From positions 3,160 to 67,159 of the forward strand of contig JBHJMN010000034.1 in the NCBI GenBank assembly GCA_042219835.1: a DNA stretch of 64,000 nt. Reading direction: 5' to 3'. The notes under the pieces were generated by a model. The model was not told where the DNA came from and ran no database searches. It was given only the letters and a program-made list of their open reading frames with translations. Shown one piece after another: positions 42,526-51,898 of the stretch. Source of the stretch: Paenibacillus_G elgii_A. Its GTDB lineage: Bacteria; Bacillota; Bacilli; Paenibacillales; NBRC-103111. The position numbers were made by a program, and so were the translations under genes. The first letter of the stretch is position 1, and the number at the start of each line of letters is the position of its first letter.

Positions 42526-43629
42526 CTAGGAATGATTGGGCTTCATCCGCTTTGATCGAAGCCAGCCGGCGAGCAGCAGGAAGACGGGAATGCCGATCCC
42601 GAAAGGAATGGAATAGGACATCCAATATTTCATGCTCCACTCGTCCATAAACGTTCTGTTCGGGTTGATGACCCGCCCCAGCAGGACCATCACGAAGCCA
42701 ATCGGCAGCACAATCACCCTGTGGTCCCTGATACGACATAGCTTCGCAAAACCTTGGGTCGTTGCTGTCAAGAAGAGATAAGCTTTGAAATACAAGGTCG
42801 TGAGCCAGATGACTGTCACAACGATTTCAAAGCGCTCAAAGATGTTGACGATGCTGATTTTCTTGGCTAGCCTATAGGTCGGATAAGCATTCCTTAAGAC
42901 CGTATCCGCGCCGAGCACGAGGATCGCGATCGTAGAGATCAGAATAATGGAGCCTCCTCCAATAAGCGTTCCTGCATACAAGGATCGTACGGCAGCTTTC
43001 GGCTTCTGCACAAGCGGGAAGAACAACAGCAGCACAAACGCATCAAGATAAAAAGATACCAGTACCCGGCTTGCTTTGACGACGGGAAAAAAACCGCGGG
43101 CCAGTACTGGCTGGACATGATCCAAGTCGATATTCGGACTAAGAGCAATCATCATAAGTAGAAACAACACGACGATGCCGGGAAAGACGATCTCCGATGT
43201 ACGGGCGGTCGCCTCTACTCCCACACGCACGGCGATTGCCAGAATGAACATGAACAGCGCGAGGATCACGTACAGCGGAGTCCGGGGAAATACCTGACTG
43301 CTCATAAAATCACCGACCTCCATCAGCAGCAAGCATACATCGATAAAGGAAAAAGCTGCGAAATAAAGAAGCAGCGCCTTGCCAGCCCAGCGACCAGGCA
43401 CACTTTCCATATAATCCAGAAATGGAACCCCTGGGTACCGGACAGCCAGCCTGGTGTATAGAAAAGCAACGGCTAGCATCTGGATGACCGATAAGATCGA
43501 GGCTATCCAGCCATCGCGCTCGGCATCCACGGTAAAATGAGCCGGCAGATACAAAATAGCGTCGCCCATCGTATACAAAGCGACAAGAATGGTAAACTGC
43601 CGGGGGGATATTTGTTCCTTCCTATGCAT
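42526..43629 (-). CDS. Spore germination protein GerAB-like (permease subunit)
   Basis: 367 residues, ten hydrophobic helices of the amino-acid/polyamine-type fold. QISPRQFTILVALYTMGDAI, LPAHFTVDAERDGWIASIL and FPLVQKPKAAVRSLY are typical of GerAB, which binds the germinant in the spore inner membrane. ATG 43629 is 8 bases after GGAG; the upstream ATG 43653 has no good site. Operon position: third, after the AA and AC genes. Confidence 0.9.
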   Translation of the reverse strand: MHRKEQISPRQFTILVALYTMGDAILYLPAHFTVDAERDGWIASILSVIQMLAVAFLYTRLAVRYPGVPFLDYMESVPGRWAGKALLLYFAAFSFIDVCLLLMEVGDFMSSQVFPRTPLYVILALFMFILAIAVRVGVEATARTSEIVFPGIVVLFLLMMIALSPNIDLDHVQPVLARGFFPVVKASRVLVSFYLDAFVLLLFFPLVQKPKAAVRSLYAGTLIGGGSIILISTIAILVLGADTVLRNAYPTYRLAKKISIVNIFERFEIVVTVIWLTTLYFKAYLFLTATTQGFAKLCRIRDHRVIVLPIGFVMVLLGRVINPNRTFMDEWSMKYWMSYSIPFGIGIPVFLLLAGWLRSKRMKPNHS

Positions 43630-43671
43630 CGTCTCATCTCCATGTGACAACATGACTGTCGGCGTTCCTAC

Positions 43672-44871
43672 TTATTCCAAACTCTCCAGGTAGCTCTTGT
43701 TCGTTTGGCCGCTGCTTCGGATCTTGACCTTGACGCTGACCTCTACCGGCATACGGGGGAATAACTCATCCCATTGCTTCTGAAGGGATACCCACTTTTT
43801 CGGAGCGGAGCGGTGGATTGCCTCACCGAATCCAAATATATCGGTGTTCAGATCTTTTTGGCTCTTCATCAGAGCGCTAGTCAAGTATTGCTTGATTTTC
43901 TGCCCGGTCGCTTCCTCCAGTGACGCCAAGACGTCAGACTTTGAGACGTCTTTTGGGCACGCCAGTTCCTCGATATTTCCTTCTGCTTTCAGGTCGATAG
44001 AACCGCGGGGCTTGCCGGCATCGAGCTGCCCTTGGATACTAGCTTTGGCATGCAGTATATTCACGGCCATCTCCCGCCTATTCCCGCAAGGCACATGGAC
44101 CGCCGTATTCTGAAGCTCATTGATCGCGAAGGCAAAGCCGATGCTTTCCTTCTCATTCAGCCAGCCCCTCAGCTTGTCCTTCTTGAAAACCGCCATTCCA
44201 TTCAGCTTGATTTGCGCGGGAGCCAGACTGCTCTGGATATTCACGAGGCTTCGACCGACTTCACCGTCTCCGGCCAACTGAAGGCCGGGCAGCACTGCCG
44301 CAGTCGTCTTGCTCTGCATTTTCGAAATCAATTGGTCAATGGAGATCTCCTGAAAAGCTCCCCAGTTCTTTGCCGCAGAGCGAATAGAGGAAAAGATATT
44401 GTTGCCGGGGATTTTCTCGATCTGTGTCAGGGTACTTAACAGATTTACAACATCGCTGTCACGCGAGACCAAGATATTGTAGTCCGTCCGGAACCCTGCT
44501 GAACGGGAAAAAAGCTCTAGCGCTTCGCCAATCCCCTCCCTCGCCAGCGACTCGCTCAGGACGATAAACCGCAGGTGGGAGATGTAAATTTCCCTCGGCG
44601 AGACGGCGGTCATTTTTTTGAGCGCTTCAAAAACTGTCTCGCCACTGGATTGGAAGACGGCAATCGGGGTGGTGGTACCGGTGGTGCTTTTTTTGCTTAT
44701 TTCCCCTGCGTTCTCGATCTGTACGGTGATGACATACCGTCCATCCGACTTCACGATCCCAATACCGGAGGCAATCGCCAAATTATTCAGTTCCCTATGG
44801 TCCCAGCAACCTGTAAGCGGAAGCAGCAGGGCTGCTAGCAAAGGCAGCAGCAGCATGGCTTTGAGGTTCAT
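43672..44871 (-). CDS. Spore germination lipoprotein GerAC-like
   Basis: 399 residues. Lipoprotein signal LLLPLLAALLLPLTGCWDHR (lipobox LTGC), then the GerAC domain: ELNNLAIASGIGIVKSDGRY, ISHLRFIVLSESLAREG, PGLQLAGDGEV and the C-terminal FPRMPVEVSVKVKIRSSGQ. Anchored on the outer face of the inner spore membrane. Its ATG overlaps the stop of the AA gene as ATGA, giving coupled translation. Confidence 0.9.
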   Translation of the reverse strand: MNLKAMLLLPLLAALLLPLTGCWDHRELNNLAIASGIGIVKSDGRYVITVQIENAGEISKKSTTGTTTPIAVFQSSGETVFEALKKMTAVSPREIYISHLRFIVLSESLAREGIGEALELFSRSAGFRTDYNILVSRDSDVVNLLSTLTQIEKIPGNNIFSSIRSAAKNWGAFQEISIDQLISKMQSKTTAAVLPGLQLAGDGEVGRSLVNIQSSLAPAQIKLNGMAVFKKDKLRGWLNEKESIGFAFAINELQNTAVHVPCGNRREMAVNILHAKASIQGQLDAGKPRGSIDLKAEGNIEELACPKDVSKSDVLASLEEATGQKIKQYLTSALMKSQKDLNTDIFGFGEAIHRSAPKKWVSLQKQWDELFPRMPVEVSVKVKIRSSGQTNKSYLESLE

Positions 44872-46334
44872 CGTCTCACCCTTTTGGGTTGTTGTGTCGT
44901 GGATTGCCGCGACCATAGCGGGAGGCGGATCAGGCTATCCTTGATATCCTCTCGGTGAAGCGGAGCAATCGGCGACATATAAGGTACGCCGAAGGAGCGA
45001 AGACCGGACAAGTGAAGCAGCATCGCCATGACGGCCACATACAAGCCATACATGCCCATGAAAGCGGCAGCAAACATAAAGGCGTACCGCAGCAGCCGGA
45101 TAGGCACCGCAGCCTCAATTGAAGGAATGATAAAGTTGGAGATCGCAGTGCTTGATACAATAATGACCATGGCAGCCGACACGAATCCGGCTTCGACCGC
45201 CGCCTGACCCAATACGATTGCGCCGACGATCGAGATGGCCGATCCAACAGCCCGTGGCATTCGTACGCCGGCCTCGTTCAACAGCTCGAAAGCTGCGATC
45301 ATGATTAGCGCTTCGAAAAAAGCGGGAAACGGAACCCCTTCGCGCTGAGCCGACAAGCTGATCAGCAAGGGCGGGGGCAGCACTTCTTGATGAAAGGTCG
45401 TGATGGCAATATACAAAGCAGGAGCCAGCAAGGAATAGAAATAAGAAACAAAACGCATCGGCCTTGTCAATATATAAGTCCACCGCTTGTAATGATCCTC
45501 CGCCGAATGCAGGAACGTATCGAACAAGCACGGAACCAGCAGCACAAACGGACTGCCATCTACAAGAATGACGACCTTTCCTTCCAGCAGCCCGGCTACC
45601 GTCGTGTCAGGACGCTCCGTATTTAATACGGTAGGAAAAGGAGAATACTTGGAATCCTGTATAAACTCTTCAATATAGGACCCTTCCAGCACCCCGTCCA
45701 GATCAATCCGTCCGAGCCGCCGGAACACTTCTTGAACCACATCGCGGTCCGCCGTATCCTTGAGATAAACGACAGACACCTTTGTCTGGGTAACATGACC
45801 CAGCTCCTGCTTGGTGACGATCAAATCTGCACTTGACAACCGTTTCCGGATCAGGGCAAGATTCGTCTGCAACGTTTCAGTGAAGCCTTCCTGGGGGCCG
45901 CGGATCACCGTCTGACTGGTCGGCTTCTCAACCCCTCGGTCCTCAATATCCCCCGTATCTGCGGCGAAGGCGGTTTGCCAGCCGTCCAGCAATATGACCG
46001 CTTGACCTCTGAGAATTGAACCTGTCAGGGACTGGATATCTTGGACCAGCAGCAAAGAGGCTACAGGTAGCGGAAGCTGGGGGCAGTTGGATGAATCCGT
46101 CCAAGAGACCTTCTCGTAGTTGGTCATTCGGAACATAAGCGTATGTATAATACGTTCATTAATCTCAGCAATATTGACAAGTCCTTCAATAAAAAGGACG
46201 GCTACACGCTTTTTTTCTCCCATATCAGCATCAAATTCTCGGACGATCAAATCGGAGCTGTGATGAAGAGCGGCTAGAACAGCCTGCACATTTTCCTCTA
46301 AGTTTGGTGATAGAGGTTTTTGGGAGTGGTTCAC
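44868..46334 (-). CDS. Spore germination protein GerAA-like
   Basis: 488 residues. Residues about 1-250 are the soluble GerA domain (VAVLFIEGLVNIAEINERII, ELGHVTQTKVSVVYLKD, LEGSYIEEFIQDSKYSPFPT). The C-terminal half has about five membrane helices with the GerA hallmark LVDGSPFVLLVPCLF and LLTxHPEx-like ITTFHQEVLPPPLLISL. The oligomer forms an ion channel that opens with germinant. GTG 46334 is about 10 bases after AAGGAGG. First gene of the operon. Confidence 0.9.
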   Translation of the reverse strand: MNHSQKPLSPNLEENVQAVLAALHHSSDLIVREFDADMGEKKRVAVLFIEGLVNIAEINERIIHTLMFRMTNYEKVSWTDSSNCPQLPLPVASLLLVQDIQSLTGSILRGQAVILLDGWQTAFAADTGDIEDRGVEKPTSQTVIRGPQEGFTETLQTNLALIRKRLSSADLIVTKQELGHVTQTKVSVVYLKDTADRDVVQEVFRRLGRIDLDGVLEGSYIEEFIQDSKYSPFPTVLNTERPDTTVAGLLEGKVVILVDGSPFVLLVPCLFDTFLHSAEDHYKRWTYILTRPMRFVSYFYSLLAPALYIAITTFHQEVLPPPLLISLSAQREGVPFPAFFEALIMIAAFELLNEAGVRMPRAVGSAISIVGAIVLGQAAVEAGFVSAAMVIIVSSTAISNFIIPSIEAAVPIRLLRYAFMFAAAFMGMYGLYVAVMAMLLHLSGLRSFGVPYMSPIAPLHREDIKDSLIRLPLWSRQSTTQQPKRVRR

Positions 46335-46358
46335 CGCCAGTATACCTCCTTAGGTTGT

Positions 46359-46388
46359 TAGTACAAAGAGTGCCCCGCAGACTCATTC
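46359..46388 (-). promoter_or_regulatory. Possible sigma-G promoter of the germination operon
   Basis: Minus-strand GAATGA, 17 bases, TGTACTA, close to the sigma-G forms TGAATA and CATACTA. It lies about 25 bases before the start. Germinant receptors are made under sigma-G in Bacillus. Confidence 0.4.
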
Positions 46389-46413
46389 TTTACTCTTCTC
46401 CCCCGTATGAACG

Positions 46414-46449
46414 GCAAAAACAGCCTGTCCCGCTGCGGAACAGACTGCT
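46414..46449 (-). terminator. Terminator of the glutathione peroxidase gene
   Basis: Minus-strand CAGTCTGTTCC-GCAGC-GGGACAGGCTG hairpin with TTTTT. Confidence 0.75.
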
Positions 46450-46460
46450 CACTCTACGCT

Positions 46461-46943
46461 TTATTCACTTAACAGCTTTTGAATGTCTTCCTCAATGACC
46501 GCCGGTTCCGTGCGCGCAGAGTATTGCTTGATGACCTCGCCTTGGCGGTTGACCAGAAACTTCACGAAATTCCATTCGATGTCTCCGGTCCGGTAAGGCT
46601 CGGGCACGTTGGAAACCAAGTATTGGTAAAGCGGATGCGCGTGCTCTCCCTTGACGTCGATTTTGGCAAACAGCGGGAACGTCACGTTATAGCGCGTTTC
46701 GCAGAACTGTGCGATCTCGGCCTCCGTCCCGGGCTCCTGGCCCGCAAATTGGTTGCACGGAAAGCCGAGCACGACCAAACCTTGATCCTTATACGTTTCG
46801 TACAGCTTCTGAAGTCCTTCATAATGTGGCGTTAAGCCGCAGGCGCTCGCTGTGTTGACGATCAGCATCACGCTGCCCCGGTAGTCCGAAAGCGGCTTGT
46901 CCGCACCTTGAATCGTTGTGGCTGAAAAATCGTAAACCGACAT
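46461..46943 (-). CDS. Glutathione peroxidase family thiol peroxidase
   Basis: 160 residues of the thioredoxin-fold GPx family. The peroxidatic residue is Cys in NTASACGLTPHYEG; the partners Gln and Trp are in VLGFPCNQFAGQEPG and DIEWNFVKFLV. As in most bacterial GPx proteins it probably uses thioredoxin rather than glutathione, since the resolving cysteine lies in the FPCNQF loop. ATG 46943 is 9 bases after AAAGGAG. Confidence 0.9.
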   Translation of the reverse strand: MSVYDFSATTIQGADKPLSDYRGSVMLIVNTASACGLTPHYEGLQKLYETYKDQGLVVLGFPCNQFAGQEPGTEAEIAQFCETRYNVTFPLFAKIDVKGEHAHPLYQYLVSNVPEPYRTGDIEWNFVKFLVNRQGEVIKQYSARTEPAVIEEDIQKLLSE

Positions 46944-47163
46944 GTCCCATCGCTCCTTTTTTTCCATAAATGCCCTTGATCTTTATTGTAGCATGGAGCG
47001 GTTGGAAATGAAAAATCCATGTGAATCATTAGAGAAAAGAGCCGCGGTCTGCTACAATATGAAAATGGATGCCGCAGGAAAAACATAATAATCGAGGGAG
47101 GAAGCGTCTCCGTCCTATTATCATACGAGCCTGACGGCTGCAACGCCCGGACGGGATGCGACG

Positions 47164-48471
47164 ATGGATATGAACGAGCTGGAATCGATACGTCATAAAC
47201 TGGAGCAAGCGATCGGGCATTTGGAAGACCGCTTTCTCGAACGCGAAGAATTGATCCGGGTGCTGCTGCTCGGTCTGATGGCCGGCGAGAACGCCCTGCT
47301 GATCGGCCCGCCCGGCACCGCCAAATCGCAGCTTGCCCGCGCCCTCTCCCAATTGTTCGGAAGCGGACGCTGGTTCGACTATTTGCTGACGCGCTTCACG
47401 ACGCCGGACGAGATGTTCGGACCTGTATCGCTGCAGCGGCTCAAAGCCGATCAATACGTCCGGCTGACGGATGGCTATTTGCCTGCGGCGGACTTCGCTT
47501 TTCTGGACGAAATCTTCAAGGCGAACAGCGCCATCTTGAACGCGCTCCTATCCATCCTGAACGAACGGGTATTTTTCAACGGACAGGAGAAGCAAAGCGC
47601 GCCGCTGCTGTTTCTGATCGCCGCCTCCAACGAGCTGCCGGAGGAAAACGAACAGCTCGCCGCGCTGTACGACCGCTTCCTGATCCGCTACGAGGTCGGG
47701 TACTTGAAGCAAATGTCGAGCTACGAGAAAATGTTCCAGCTTCCGGGCGAGCCGCTCCCCGCTCTGCTCTCGCTGCGGGATATCGAGACCGTGCGGCGGG
47801 CAAGCGCGGATGTCGTCATCCCCGAACCTCTGATCTATATGCTATACCAGCTCAAAACCGAGCTGGAAGCGAAGGAATTCGCCTTGTCCGACCGCCGTTG
47901 GCGCAAAATCGGACAGGTATGGAAAACGTCGGCCGCGCTGAACGGCCGACGCGAGGTCAACGTGTGGGATACCGTCTACACCCCGCACATACTGTGGGAT
48001 CTCCCGGAGGATTACGGCACGCTGATGGGGATTTTCCAGAAGGTGTTTCAGGAGGGGCTCAAGCAGGAGACGGAAAAGGAGCTCCCTCTCCGCCGCTACG
48101 ACCGGATCGCCAAGCACTGGCTCGAAGAAGAAGACGCGCTTCACGCATTTCAGTTTAAAAAAGAAGTCGGCGGCCGGCTGAGTAAGGAAGAACAGGACAA
48201 GGCGAAAGCCAATCTGGAGGAATGCCGGCAGGAGCTGGAGGAAAAAGCGCGGGAGCTGCAAAGCAAGCTGGTCCAGTGGCTTCAGCGGGAAAAAGACTTG
48301 CCCGGTTACATCCGCAACCGCAACTTCCTTCTGCTGCAAACAGCGGAGTATGCGGCGAAATATACGCACCTGCGCATCCAGGGCGAGCGCATTCTGCAAT
48401 CGATGCAAGGGCTGTACCGAACGCTGTTCGACCGCGAAATTCCGGGCGTTCAATACGACTACACACTCTGA
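47164..48471 (+). CDS. MoxR-family AAA+ ATPase (RavA-like)
   Basis: 435 residues. Walker A LLIGPPGTAKSQLARAL, a sensor insert RFTTPDEMFGPVSLQRLKAD, Walker B DFAFLDEIFKANSAILNALL and sensor LIAASNELPEENE are intact. The C-terminal half is RavA-like, with a coiled coil about residues 330-385. MoxR ATPases act as chaperones for metal or respiratory complexes together with a VWA partner, here the next gene. The ribosome binding site is weak (GGGATG); the start is the first possible one. Confidence 0.85.
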   Translation: MDMNELESIRHKLEQAIGHLEDRFLEREELIRVLLLGLMAGENALLIGPPGTAKSQLARALSQLFGSGRWFDYLLTRFTTPDEMFGPVSLQRLKADQYVRLTDGYLPAADFAFLDEIFKANSAILNALLSILNERVFFNGQEKQSAPLLFLIAASNELPEENEQLAALYDRFLIRYEVGYLKQMSSYEKMFQLPGEPLPALLSLRDIETVRRASADVVIPEPLIYMLYQLKTELEAKEFALSDRRWRKIGQVWKTSAALNGRREVNVWDTVYTPHILWDLPEDYGTLMGIFQKVFQEGLKQETEKELPLRRYDRIAKHWLEEEDALHAFQFKKEVGGRLSKEEQDKAKANLEECRQELEEKARELQSKLVQWLQREKDLPGYIRNRNFLLLQTAEYAAKYTHLRIQGERILQSMQGLYRTLFDREIPGVQYDYTL

Positions 48472-48544
48472 AGCCCGATGAATGAACATGCCGCAGCGCA
48501 AGCGGATCATTCACCGGACTTCCTCGGCAGCGAGGTGATTCGGC

Positions 48545-50254
48545 ATGATCATCCGGTCGGCAAAAATCGACCGCTACGTATTTGACGGGTACGTCCACTC
48601 CTCCCGCACCGCGCAGGAGTGGATTCGTGAAGCCAAGTCGCAAACGCCGTGGTTTTCAGTGGAGCTGTTTGCCGATTTTTTCATGTGCTTCTATTTGGCC
48701 CGCCCCGAACTTGACCGCAGTCAAGAGGCAGCGCCGTTTCATCGCTGGCTTGTGACGGAGCTGCAGAAGCAGTTCTTTTACCGCGCGATCCATCCGCGGA
48801 CGACGGGTGAGGTCAACGCCTCGTTCAAAACGGCGTTGAAGGCGCTCATGTGGCTGACACAAACGTTCGAAGACGAAGTGAAACGGCGCAAGCAGGAGGA
48901 GCAGCAGCTTCGGTCGATCGGCCTAAGCGAGAGCCGTCAAGGGCAAGGCGACGACCAATCGCAGGTGCAGGAGCGATTGAACGAGAAGCAGATTGAGCAG
49001 CTGCGGCTGGTCGGCTACACGCTGCAGCGCGGCAAGTGCAACGTCGAAGAGAAGCAGGCGGCGCTGGATAGCCGACCGCTTGTTGAAGCTGAGATCGGCG
49101 TGCTGAAGGAACGCATCCGATCGCTGCAGGAAGAGATGCGGACCGACTTCGTCCGGCGCGACAAGCTTCGGCAGAAGCTCCAGAAGGCCGAAGCCGAGCT
49201 CAGCGAGCGCGAGAAGCGAATCGAGCGGCTGGAGCGCCGCGACCGGGAGACGCTGCGGGAGCTGGAAGCCCAGCTCGGCGGCTGGCTCAACCGGGCGATG
49301 CAGGAATCGCTCGGCCGCGAAGACAGCGAAAGCTTCAACCTGTTCGAGCTGCTGCAAGCGAGCCAACGGATCGCCAACCGGCGCTGGGGCAGCGATCTCG
49401 GACGGCTGCACCGGCAGCAGTTCGCCAATTACCTGCAATGGGTCGAGAAGCTGAAGCGCCACCCCGAGCTTATCGCCTTTTTGCAGGAAATTGGCCGGAA
49501 TGTGCAGCATTTGAAGGCGCAGCGCCGGAAGATCCGGTCGCCGCGCATCCCGGAAAGCTATGACGACCTTCGGCAGTCCGGCGATATTACGCATGTGCTG
49601 CCGAGCGAAGCGAGTCTGCTGGCCGACGAAGACTACGAAACGTATTTTATGGTCAAATGGCTGGAGCGCAAGCTGCTCACCTACAACGTCGCGGGCTGGA
49701 CACAAGAGCCTCTGAAAGGACCGGTCGTCTGCATGCTCGACACGTCCCATTCGATGCGCGGCAGCAAGCTGCGGCTCGCCCAGCTGTTTGTCGCCACGTT
49801 CGCCGCCTTCAGCCTGCTGGAGAAGCGCGACTTTCGGCTGCTGCTGTTCGGCGCCCGCGGCGAGCTGGTCGAGCATCCGCTCTACTGGCGCAAGCCCGAC
49901 TGGCCGGCGTTCTACGCCTTGTCGCAGCTCGCCTTCGGCGGCGGCACGCACTTCGATGCCCCGCTGCGGCGTGGTATCGAGCTCGTGTCTGCCGAGCCGC
50001 GCTACCATGACGCCGATTTCGTCATGGTGACCGACGGCGTCGGCGCGGTGTCCCCACCCGTACGCGAAGCGCTGGCCGAGCTGGGCCGCTCGAAGCAGGT
50101 GCGCCTGCACTCGCTGATCGTCGGCACGGCGCGCCAGCATCTCGCCCAGCGCTACGAGATTTTAGGCGTGTCGCATCAAGTGCGCTTCGCCGCCACATGG
50201 GAAACGCAGCAAAGCGAAGAGCTGCTGCTGGACGTATTCAGCGCAAAGGGGTAG
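48545..50254 (+). CDS. VWA-domain protein (ViaA-like partner of the MoxR ATPase)
   Basis: 569 residues. Residues about 130-260 are a long coiled coil (KRRKQEEQQLRSIGLSES, IGVLKERIRSLQEEMRTDF). Residues about 390-565 are the von Willebrand A domain, with the MIDAS loop MLDTSHSMRGSKL, a threonine in FGGGTHFDAPLRRG and VMVTDGVG. This pair layout is RavA-ViaA. Compared with E. coli ViaA the middle coiled coil is longer. SD GAGGTGATTCGGC precedes ATG. The stop codon lies within a large palindrome. Confidence 0.85.
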   Translation: MIIRSAKIDRYVFDGYVHSSRTAQEWIREAKSQTPWFSVELFADFFMCFYLARPELDRSQEAAPFHRWLVTELQKQFFYRAIHPRTTGEVNASFKTALKALMWLTQTFEDEVKRRKQEEQQLRSIGLSESRQGQGDDQSQVQERLNEKQIEQLRLVGYTLQRGKCNVEEKQAALDSRPLVEAEIGVLKERIRSLQEEMRTDFVRRDKLRQKLQKAEAELSEREKRIERLERRDRETLRELEAQLGGWLNRAMQESLGREDSESFNLFELLQASQRIANRRWGSDLGRLHRQQFANYLQWVEKLKRHPELIAFLQEIGRNVQHLKAQRRKIRSPRIPESYDDLRQSGDITHVLPSEASLLADEDYETYFMVKWLERKLLTYNVAGWTQEPLKGPVVCMLDTSHSMRGSKLRLAQLFVATFAAFSLLEKRDFRLLLFGARGELVEHPLYWRKPDWPAFYALSQLAFGGGTHFDAPLRRGIELVSAEPRYHDADFVMVTDGVGAVSPPVREALAELGRSKQVRLHSLIVGTARQHLAQRYEILGVSHQVRFAATWETQQSEELLLDVFSAKG

Positions 50255-50276
50255 GGGGAAATTTCCCCCTACCCCT
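50247..50276. terminator. 30-bp perfect palindrome between convergent genes
   Basis: AGGGGTAGGGGGAAA joined directly to its reverse complement. It contains the stop codon of the VWA gene and ends six bases before the stop of the anti-sigma gene, so it serves both strands as terminator. Confidence 0.75.
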
Positions 50277-50281
50277 ATTGC

Positions 50282-51058
50282 TTAACGAGCCGCTTCGGTA
50301 GCCTGCTTGGCCTTGCTTTGATCGATGGCGATATCCCCCTTCCAGCTCCCTTTGGCTTTGCCGATGCGGTCGATATCCACATTAAGCTTAATCGTTTGCG
50401 GTAATGAAGCGCCGCTCGTCACGAAGGCAATCACCCCTTCCGGCTGATCCTTGTCCGCAATGCCCGTCTCGATTTCTTTGCCCGCAGCATCGGTCAGGCG
50501 AAACGGAAGATGGTCTTTCCGTCCCGTACCGATAAAGCTCAGCTGGCTGAAACCTTCCACACCCGGTTCCTGGTAGGTCGGATTGTCCACCTGCTTGCCG
50601 TCTTTCTTCCCGTCGGAAATGATCTTCAGCCCGGTCGTATCAAATTCCCAAGGGACGAGCGTGCCATCCTGCTTCTCGATCCGGTAGTGAACCAGAACCT
50701 TGGTATCCTCGACATATACTTCTTTAAAATGAATCGTGATGCCTTGATCCGTGATTTTGTGGTCGATCGGTACCGACAACCCTTCGGACAGCGCGTGTTT
50801 TACCCCGCTGTCGACCACTCCGTTGATGTTCGCCTGGTCCTTGACAAAATAAGAGCTGCTGAGCGAATAAGCTCCTGTCGGGATCAATACGGCCGCCGCA
50901 ATGCTGAGAGCGATGATCGTTTTTTTCATTTTCTTGTTCTCCTTTTTCTCATGAAATTGTACGAAAGATTGTCTTACCCGACGATCGACGTCTTCCGGAA
51001 CTTGCGTCTTGTCAAACTGCTCCGTCAGCGATTGTTTAATTTCGTCCGAGATTGACAT
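50282..51058 (-). CDS. DUF4179 membrane protein, likely anti-sigma factor
   Basis: 258 residues. A cytoplasmic N-terminus of about 45 residues (SISDEIKQSLTEQFDKTQVP), one membrane helix (KKTIIALSIAAAVLIPTGAY) and an exterior beta-rich DUF4179 domain (IHFKEVYVEDTKVLVHYRIE). This topology is that of anti-sigma factors. It overlaps the preceding sigma gene by 23 bases, so the two are surely co-expressed. ATG 51058 has SD GAGGAGG at 12 bases. What signal it senses is unknown. Confidence 0.8.
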   Translation of the reverse strand: MSISDEIKQSLTEQFDKTQVPEDVDRRVRQSFVQFHEKKENKKMKKTIIALSIAAAVLIPTGAYSLSSSYFVKDQANINGVVDSGVKHALSEGLSVPIDHKITDQGITIHFKEVYVEDTKVLVHYRIEKQDGTLVPWEFDTTGLKIISDGKKDGKQVDNPTYQEPGVEGFSQLSFIGTGRKDHLPFRLTDAAGKEIETGIADKDQPEGVIAFVTSGASLPQTIKLNVDIDRIGKAKGSWKGDIAIDQSKAKQATEAAR

Positions 51059-51626
51059 GTTCGGAACCAGCCTCCTCATTTGCTTGAGTATCCAACCGTT
51101 GGCGCAGCTGCTTCAAGGCCAGATGATTTCTGGATTTGACCGTGCCGAGCGGAATTTTCAGCAGCTCCGCTACCTGCTCGTGCGAAAAATCATAGTAAAA
51201 GCGGTATATAATCACGATGCGCAGCTTGAACGGCAGTTGATTGATCAGGCGCTGCATTTCTCTTTGCGCTTCGTTCTCCAGCAATGGTTCCTCCGGCCGT
51301 TCCACATGCGGCTCCACGCTCAAACGGTTTTTTTTCTCAAGCAAACGAAATCTTCTCCAAAGCTGCCGCCGCCAGCTGCGGATTTGCCGAAGGACGATCC
51401 CGTTTAACCAGAACAGAAAAGGACGCGTACGGTCGTAGCCTGGCAAGGCCCGCCATAGCTGATAATAAATCTCGCTCACAATGTCGTTGACATCGGCGGG
51501 ATGAGCCACGAATGCAGCCACCGTCGCATACACTTTGTTCTTGGTCATGCCGTAAATCACTTCAAAAGCGTCCGGATCGCCGTCGATCAGCCGGTCAAGC
51601 CAGACGTTCAGTTGTTCGTTATCCAT
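51036..51626 (-). CDS. ECF RNA polymerase sigma factor
   Basis: 196 residues. Region 2 is VYATVAAFVAHPADVNDIVS and EIYYQLWRALPGYD; region 4 is LPFKLRIVIIYRFYYDFSHE, then VAELLKIPLGTVKSRNHLA with the helix-turn-helix. A stretch of basic residues (RSWRRQLWRRFRLLEKKNR) joins them. Partner of the DUF4179 protein. ATG 51626 is 6 bases after GGGAGG; the longer frame lacks such a site. Confidence 0.9.
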   Translation of the reverse strand: MDNEQLNVWLDRLIDGDPDAFEVIYGMTKNKVYATVAAFVAHPADVNDIVSEIYYQLWRALPGYDRTRPFLFWLNGIVLRQIRSWRRQLWRRFRLLEKKNRLSVEPHVERPEEPLLENEAQREMQRLINQLPFKLRIVIIYRFYYDFSHEQVAELLKIPLGTVKSRNHLALKQLRQRLDTQANEEAGSEHVNLGRN

Positions 51627-51812
51627 TGGAGGCCTCCCGAAATTGTATACACGATGTATTGGCTCCGTCGCCTCATAAGGTTCACTGGAAATGATAAAAA
51701 ATTTTTTCGCTTTAAAAAGTTTATTATACCGCAAATAGCTGGTATTGGAGGTCTGGGGTTACATTTGGAAAGCTGGGGTCATCAGAAGGGCTTTTCTGTC
51801 CAAGAACGCACA

Positions 51813-51867
51813 TTCGCCTGCAAATCCACACACAGCTCCAAGAGCTGCGAACGGATCGCAGGCGAAG
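51813..51867. other. Branched inverted repeat between sigma and pepV genes
   Basis: TTCGCCTGC and GCAGGCGAA outer arms enclose an inner CAGCTC/AGCTG hairpin. It has no T run; it could end the pepV transcript on the minus strand with the help of Rho or stabilise RNA. Confidence 0.45.
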
Positions 51868-51898
51868 GGCACTCCCAATATTTAACAAATTTACTAAA

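Noticed and set aside
48480..48585. A 34-codon plus-strand frame (starts MNEHAAAQADHS) between the MoxR and VWA genes
   Set aside because: Weak ribosome binding site and it overlaps the start of the VWA gene; more likely chance reading through the intergenic gap.
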